In this document: piece by piece, positions 63,784 through 64,000 of the stretch | How the letters are laid out: the number at the start of each line of letters is the position of its first letter | Numbering within the stretch: position 1 is the stretch's first letter | Source: Pseudooceanicola sp. HF7 | Lineage (GTDB): Bacteria > Pseudomonadota > Alphaproteobacteria > Rhodobacterales > Rhodobacteraceae | Length of the DNA: 64,000 nt | NCBI RefSeq assembly: GCF_011806405.1 | Contig: NZ_JAATOW010000022.1 | Location: forward strand, 1 to 64,000 | Direction: 5' to 3' | Notes under the pieces: model-generated | Databases searched by the model: none | The model's input: the letters and a program-made list of their open reading frames with translations, nothing else | What the model was told of the DNA's origin: nothing | Program-made: the position numbers and the translations under genes

Positions 63784-64000
63784 ATGTCGGATACGCAACT
63801 GGGGGACAACCTGCTTTTCCTGACGGACGAGCAATTGCGCCAGGGGATCGAGGCGATGTTCTTCGCCTACCGCGGCTTTACCGCCGCCCCGGACCAGCTG
63901 CTTGAGGGCACGGAGTACGGCCGGGCGCATCACCGGGCGCTGCACTTCATCGCGCGGGTGCCGGGGATGAAGGTCTCTCGCCTGCTGACCATCCTGGGCG
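63784..64000 (+). CDS. MarR-family regulator (partial, cut by window end)
   Basis: The first 72 codons of a gene that runs off the window. The sequence includes LTDEQLRQGIEAMFFAYRGFTAAPDQLLEG, EYGRAHHRALHFIARVPGMKVSRLLTILG, which matches the start of a MarR-type winged helix. No upstream in-frame ATG is convincing. It is divergent from ilvE, so autoregulation through the shared gap is possible. The target is unknown. Confidence 0.75.
   Translation, partial: MSDTQLGDNLLFLTDEQLRQGIEAMFFAYRGFTAAPDQLLEGTEYGRAHHRALHFIARVPGMKVSRLLTILG

Overview
The window is high-G+C DNA from an alphaproteobacterium, almost certainly a marine Rhodobacteraceae member (roseobacter group). The basis is gene order and content: rimP-nusA-ylxR-infB, rnd-lptC-lptA-lptB followed by hpf-ptsN, TRAP and polyamine ABC transporters, UbiG, and a PstS-like/OmpA fusion. 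There are no rRNA or tRNA genes, no CRISPR array, no prophage and no recognisable insertion sequence. The last gene (MarR family) is cut by the window edge.

Layout. 0-8 kb: ubiG, a proline iminopeptidase, then the translation/transcription operon rimP-nusA-ylxR-infB. That operon is preceded by a predicted promoter and, 15 bases before rimP, a terminator-like hairpin that looks like an attenuator. 8-23 kb is mostly housekeeping: a 46-residue conserved-looking ORF, mutT-argJ-PPIase, secA, a PstS-like/OmpA fusion, an IclR regulator divergent from malate synthase G, radC, and dnaK-dnaJ with a heat-shock-type promoter. 23-33 kb: alkB, then a surface-glycan cluster with an ABC-2 permease, four glycosyltransferases, galU, the 3' remnant of a dead galE, and a two-domain sulfotransferase. 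This suggests a sulfated exported polysaccharide. 33-37 kb: ptsN, hpf and the Lpt/RNase D genes.

37-46 kb is a polyamine module: a class III aminotransferase, a GntR/FCD regulator, a PotFGHI-type ABC transporter and a PuuB-like FAD oxidase. Two copies of TGATCAAATT, one in each control region, are a plausible shared operator. 46-50 kb holds a DMT exporter, a Tat-exported PhoD-like phosphatase, a Tat-exported esterase and an agmatinase-family ureohydrolase. 50.4-52.7 kb is the clearest accessory gene: a lone AAA protein of 768 residues, near 50% G+C in hand-counted lines, with ABC-type ATPase motifs, a CxxC that could be a zinc hook, and C-terminal R-x3-E and S-H residues. This is the layout of RloC/PrrC-type anticodon nucleases, so it is probably a phage-defence gene.

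53-62 kb is a catabolic island: a Tat-exported amidohydrolase, an IclR regulator and an intradiol (hydroxyquinol-type) dioxygenase. Divergent from these are a citryl-CoA-lyase-like protein, a class III CoA transferase, a YciI-like protein, a DctPQM TRAP transporter and an FMN reductase. The set does not match a pathway I know and is the best candidate for an undescribed system. ilvE and a partial marR close the window.

A dispersed element built of five 11-bp units (consensus ACCGACGYGAT) occurs twice in opposite orientation, at about 2.2 kb and 46.25 kb.
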